Source of the DNA: Bigelowiella natans CCMP2755
Taxonomy: Eukaryota > Cercozoa > Chlorarachniophyceae
Direction: 5' to 3'
Length of the DNA: 50,451 nucleotides
Assembly (NCBI GenBank): GCA_000320545.1
Contig: ADNK01002570.1
Coordinates: 5,001-55,451, forward strand
The first letter of the stretch is position 1; each line of letters opens with the position of its first letter. Position numbers and translations under genes: made by a program. Shown piece by piece: positions 46,669 through 50,451 of the stretch. Under the pieces are notes generated by a model, which did not search any database, was not told the origin of the DNA, and saw nothing but the letters and a program-made list of their open reading frames with translations.

Positions 46669-46994
46669 ATGGTTGAGTTTGTCTCTCTACTAGAAACCTC
46701 CCTTACCGACAACCCTCCCCTGCCGTGCGGTGCTGCAGAGCTTGAGGCGTGCTTTTGTTACGGTGAGCTATGTGGCGGCACGCCTACGGAAAAGGTAATT
46801 GTCTTCTATTTTTTACTGGAAATGGTTAGTGGAAAGGGGGTTTGGCTAACGGTTTTATTCTAATGTGGAGCGATGATTACAGAATGGAACATTTTCCTGT
46901 GGTAGATCGTTGAGGTAGATTGTGATTTTAGGAGTGCGCAGCCTTCACCGACGAAGCGCCTCTTGCTCAGCTCCAACTTCCTCGTTTGCCTTGA
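46669..46994 (+). CDS. Possible small Cys-containing protein (weak)
   Basis: ATG at 46669 opens an exon (LPCGAAELEACFCYGELCGG) ending TEK/GTAATT. It would join in phase 0 to the exon at 46932 and stop at 46994, giving about 63 residues. The second exon is also used in another frame as the first recognisable COX10 exon, so the two readings compete. It may be an alternative 5' end or chance. Confidence 0.2.
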
Positions 46995-47426
46995 GGTGAG
47001 TCTCGAACTGCTTTGACCCTAATTGTTCCGATAGAATTTGAGTAGGATTCGAAATTAAAGCCTCGTGGCCTGACTCGTTTTCTCAATTTCGCTGGCAGAA
47101 CTTCCCTGGCACGGAAAATTCCTTTTGGCCAACGGCAAAAGCCTACTTTCGGATACAGTCTATCATTTCTCCACCGATATAAATCGACAGTGTCTACGAC
47201 CGCGGATACTGATGCCTCCACGTCCACATCATCATCACCATCGTCGTCGTCGTCGTCATCATCGTCATCATCATCGTCTACATTGAATCAATCCCCTCTC
47301 CATTCAACCCTTCCTGAAAATGATACGGCCAAGGAATGTGCACCTCATGAAGTGGATGCTAGGAAATCTTCGGTTGGCTTTAAAATGATCTAATAGAGAT
47401 GCCATGGCTCATGTGTATTACTTATT

Positions 47427-47460
<34 letters not shown>

Positions 47461-47935
47461 ATATTACATGTATATGTGTGTTTGACATAGACCATTAAGG
47501 CCTATATCGAACTCGCAAAACCAGAGCTGAGTGCTCTTGTCATCACCACGGGAACATGGGGCTTCCTCCTCACAGGGTGAGACCAACAGCAATAGAAACA
47601 CGGAATTCAATTCTCTCACTTATCGCCTCTTGTCCTATGCCGTTCTGCCTCTTTCTCTTGCCTGCTGTGTTCCCCCCAACTTCCAACAGATGCGATAGCT
47701 TGCTGGCCGGGGTGTCGACCGTCTCAGGTAGTGCTCGCCAACATCCCAGGAGGCATTCGTAGAAGACTAACTTGGTATTATTCGGGCTTGCAGGGCTGGT
47801 CCTCTCTGCTGCTTCTGCTGCTGCGTGGAATCAGACCTCCGAGGTTTTTGTGACTAGGCTGTCTTGCAAGAATCCTTGCGCTCATGCCTGCATAGATACA
47901 TGATATCGCGCCCCTCGATACAATGTCGTGATGGA

Positions 47936-47971
<36 letters not shown>

Positions 47972-48808
47972 TAACAACGGTATAAAGTAACATCGGGGTT
48001 GTACTCACTGCATAATTTGACACGAACAGCGCGAATACGACGCGATGATGTTGCGTACGCGGGCAAGGCCCTTGCCCTCCGGTCGCCTCACCCCCACACA
48101 AGCAACCGCCTTCGTCACCACAACAGGTACGGTATGGCGGGTCATTAACATCATCGTCATCATCATCGTTATCACCATCATCATCATCATTATCATCATT
48201 GGCGGCAGGGATCGGTGGGGTGGCGCTGCTGTCGCTAGGAGCAAATCCTTTAACGGGCTTGCTTGGGCTAACGAACATCGTTCTCTACGGCCTCGCCTAC
48301 ACGCCGATCAAGCGCATCTCCCCATACAACACGCACGTGGGGGCGGTTGTGGGCGCTCTTCCCGTCGTTATCGGGTATGCAGCATGCATGTGCGTACGCG
48401 GGGCACCGCGCGAGAGGCAGTTGGTCTCTCGCCATGTTGGTAGAGATAGGTGCGGTGATGGCCGGCGGCGATGTGACGAGGAGCTCTGGGGTGACAGCTG
48501 CCAAATCTTTCTGTTTGTTACAGATGGACGGGGGGCGGCGGGGAGTTGATGGCTGTGGAGCCAGCTGTGCTCTTCTCCATTCTTTTCGCATGGCAGGTAG
48601 TAGTACTAGTAATAGTAGTAGTAGTAATAGTTCCTGGTGTGGGGGAGAATACCGAAAGGGCGGTGGCTGTAGCAGTACGTGCACGCAACGGGTGATGGTG
48701 ATGCGGTTGGGATGGTAGTGGTGATGAGAGTATCGACTGGTAAGGGAGGAGGCTCTATCATCTAGCACTAACACACACAAACACATGATACTGACATCCT
48801 TGCTACAG

Positions 48809-48839
<31 letters not shown>

Positions 48840-49229
48840 ACTATTACTACTAATGTGCTGCTACTGCTTCCCCCCCCCTCCTAGTTCCCGCACTTCATGG
48901 GAATCGCATGGAAGTACAGAAAGGACTACAAGCATGCTGGCTATCAGATGGTGACTAGGGATGACCCTGGAGCAACGAGAACGGCATACTGGGCAACATG
49001 CGGGGTATGAACCCCCCCACTCCCCCTCCTTTCGAGAGTAAGAACGAGAGAGGAGGGAGGGGGGGGGGGGGGGGGGGACATAGCGAAGGTATACTTACAT
49101 ATCTTTGTTCTTCCTTCTATCTCAGGCTTGGGCATTAGTGACCGTTCCATTTGTGAGGTATATTGTAGTAGCAGCAGAAGTGGTAGTTGTAGTGGGAGTC
49201 AATGCGAATTTTCTCATATAAATACGAAT

Positions 49230-49288
<59 letters not shown>

Positions 49289-50005
49289 CTGAATCGGTTC
49301 TGTGTTTAGTTACGGCGTGGGGATGACGAGCTCAATGTTCATCATCAGCTCGGCTATCCCGAATGCGGTATAATAGCGCACATACACTCACACACAAGTC
49401 AAAGCAAAGTATGAGAATTTGTATTTTGGGGTATAATTGAGAGTATCTGGACCTCTTTTTATAGACACGCCGCAAACATACAGGAATGTGTGCTATGCGT
49501 GATGTGAATAGCCACGTGGATTCGTGGTTGGGCTTCGATGTTGTTAGTCCGATTGGGATGTGCGCGCAGACTTCATATATCGTCGTCGTCGTTTCCGTTT
49601 TACCATTGTCTTCATCACTGCCATCAGCATAAGTATCATTCAGCATCTTGCTACGCACAGGCACTGGTGTACAGCTGCGTGCAGTTTGGTCGCAAACCAA
49701 GCGGAAGAACTGCGAACAGAGTCATTCTAGTGGGGTGAGTGGCAGTGTTTAGGAGTCTCTTTGTAGTGTTTATCGCTGCGAGGATGTATGGCATGAGTCT
49801 GCTTCGATGGGGATGCCTAGTCGGGTGGAAGGGGGGGAGGGGGCGCGCGTTAAGTAGAGACAGCGCTCTGACGGTGTTCGTGTTACTCTCCGTGAAATAT
49901 ATCATCAGGTTTGTATACTTGATGGTCTTCTTAGGGCTCATGTTTTTCCACAGGTAGGTGGGGCTATGTGTGACTGAATTCTGGCTTTCGCCATCATCAT
50001 CATCA

Positions 50006-50042
<37 letters not shown>

Positions 50043-50451
50043 GCGGTGATGTGCGATCGCTGTCTGCTCCGAATTCGCGCTGCCTACGCGGTGTTTTCCG
50101 GGATTTGGTCATCATTTTTACGATATTTCTCCCAATTACGAGAGCCTTCCGGCCGTGTAGCACCTTTCTTACCTTGCTCATCTTGAACTCAGCACCAGTA
50201 AAGCCCTGGAGATGCACCTGAATAGCCTGAGGAACATCCTGAGAAGGGTCAGCAGCATCCCATACTGATAATACAACCCATTCCTTCCAACTCTTCACGT
50301 TTCACTAGAATCACTGCACACTCCGAAGGCGCGCCGTCTCTTCGTCGCTGTTGTTTCTTCGCTAACCGGTCCTTGTTTTCTCGTGGCCAGGTGGGAAGAC
50401 AGCTGTGCATTCACGAGAGCGCCATCCTCAAGAAACCGGAGATGTGCCCGC
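46932..50451 (+). CDS. COX10: Haem O synthase (protohaem IX farnesyltransferase), COX10, 3' end beyond window
   Basis: COX10 transfers a farnesyl group from farnesyl diphosphate to haem b in the mitochondrial inner membrane, the first step to haem A of cytochrome oxidase. At least 13 exons join in phase. The N-terminus is a transit-peptide-like stretch ([11 protein letters not shown], then [19 protein letters not shown]) and a poly-Ser linker. Then follow [13 protein letters not shown], the first Asp-rich motif in [16 protein letters not shown] (48031-48127), [20 protein letters not shown] (exon 48209-48379), [29 protein letters not shown] (48885-49003), [18 protein letters not shown] and [14 protein letters not shown]. 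These are the UbiA prenyltransferase motifs in order. The join from the Ser-rich exon to the 47493 exon and the last exon (from 50392) are less certain. Confidence 0.88.
47237..50040. repeat. Microsatellites in the COX10 gene
   Basis: TCG/TCA at 47237-47278 (translated as poly-Ser), CA at 47430-47457, TG at 47938-47968, ATC/ATT at 48146-48202, TAG at 48598-48630, TAC at 48808-48852, poly-G at 49051-49077, CA at 49231-49249, TA at 49250-49283 and ATC/GTC at 49992-50040. All but the first are in introns. Confidence 0.85.
49993..50298 (-). CDS. Possible antisense gene inside the last COX10 intron (weak)
   Basis: A minus-strand frame from ATG 50298 encodes [20 protein letters not shown] and [19 protein letters not shown] before running into a poly-Asp stretch made by the ATC/GTC repeat. 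The first 85 residues are not low complexity and look protein-like, but no splice partner, family or transcript signal supports them. It lies wholly between two COX10 exons. Confidence 0.2.

Overview
The window looks like nuclear DNA of an intron-rich unicellular eukaryote, an alga or other protist that I cannot place further. Genes are split into many short exons by GT-AG introns, mostly 50-300 bases. Splice phases join the exons into recognisable eukaryotic proteins (BCCIP, PTEN, COX10, a telobox Myb protein, a fatty-acid hydroxylase). Microsatellites (GA, CA, TA, TAG/TAC, GAT, poly-C) are dense and sit mainly in introns and between genes. All exon models below were joined by eye from open frames, splice-site consensus and phase.

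Layout. 1-1.2 kb: 3' end of an unidentified + strand gene. 2.4-5.5 kb (-): a gene with an N-formylglutamate-amidohydrolase-like start. 6.0-10.0 kb (+): a BCCIP/Bcp1 homologue with a long N-terminal extension, followed by coiled-coil exons to 10.6 kb. 12.1-13.4 kb (+): a small unidentified protein with a Gln/Pro-rich tail. 15.1-16.6 kb (+): a secreted cupin-like protein. 17.6-19.2 kb (-) and 20.2-22.1 kb (+): a divergent pair of SANT/Myb-type proteins, one with a telobox motif. 23.4-29.2 kb: a complete Ty3/gypsy-type LTR retrotransposon with LTRs that look identical, a 4-bp target duplication and one intact 1657-residue gag-pol frame.

29.8-34.8 kb (+): the most striking gene. One chain of exons encodes a PH domain, an AGC/Akt-like kinase domain that has lost its catalytic residues, and a PTEN phosphatase-C2 module. 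This joins both arms of phosphoinositide signalling, the Akt-type reader and the PTEN eraser, in one predicted polypeptide. 35.3-37.3 kb (-): a membrane-anchored extracellular solute-binding protein of family 5 whose segments are in circularly permuted order. It is divergent from an MDR-type NADP oxidoreductase at 37.7-39.5 kb (+). 40.4-41.5 kb (-): a coiled-coil protein. 42.0-42.6 kb (+): a small Pho80-type cyclin. 43.7-45.9 kb (-): a fatty-acid hydroxylase/sterol desaturase. 46.9 kb to the window end (+): mitochondrial haem O synthase COX10.

The genes do not form an operon-like unit. The spaces between them (0.4-1.9 kb) share an unusual vocabulary rich in self-complementary words (CTAG, CATG, TGCA, GATC) and hold no supported genes.
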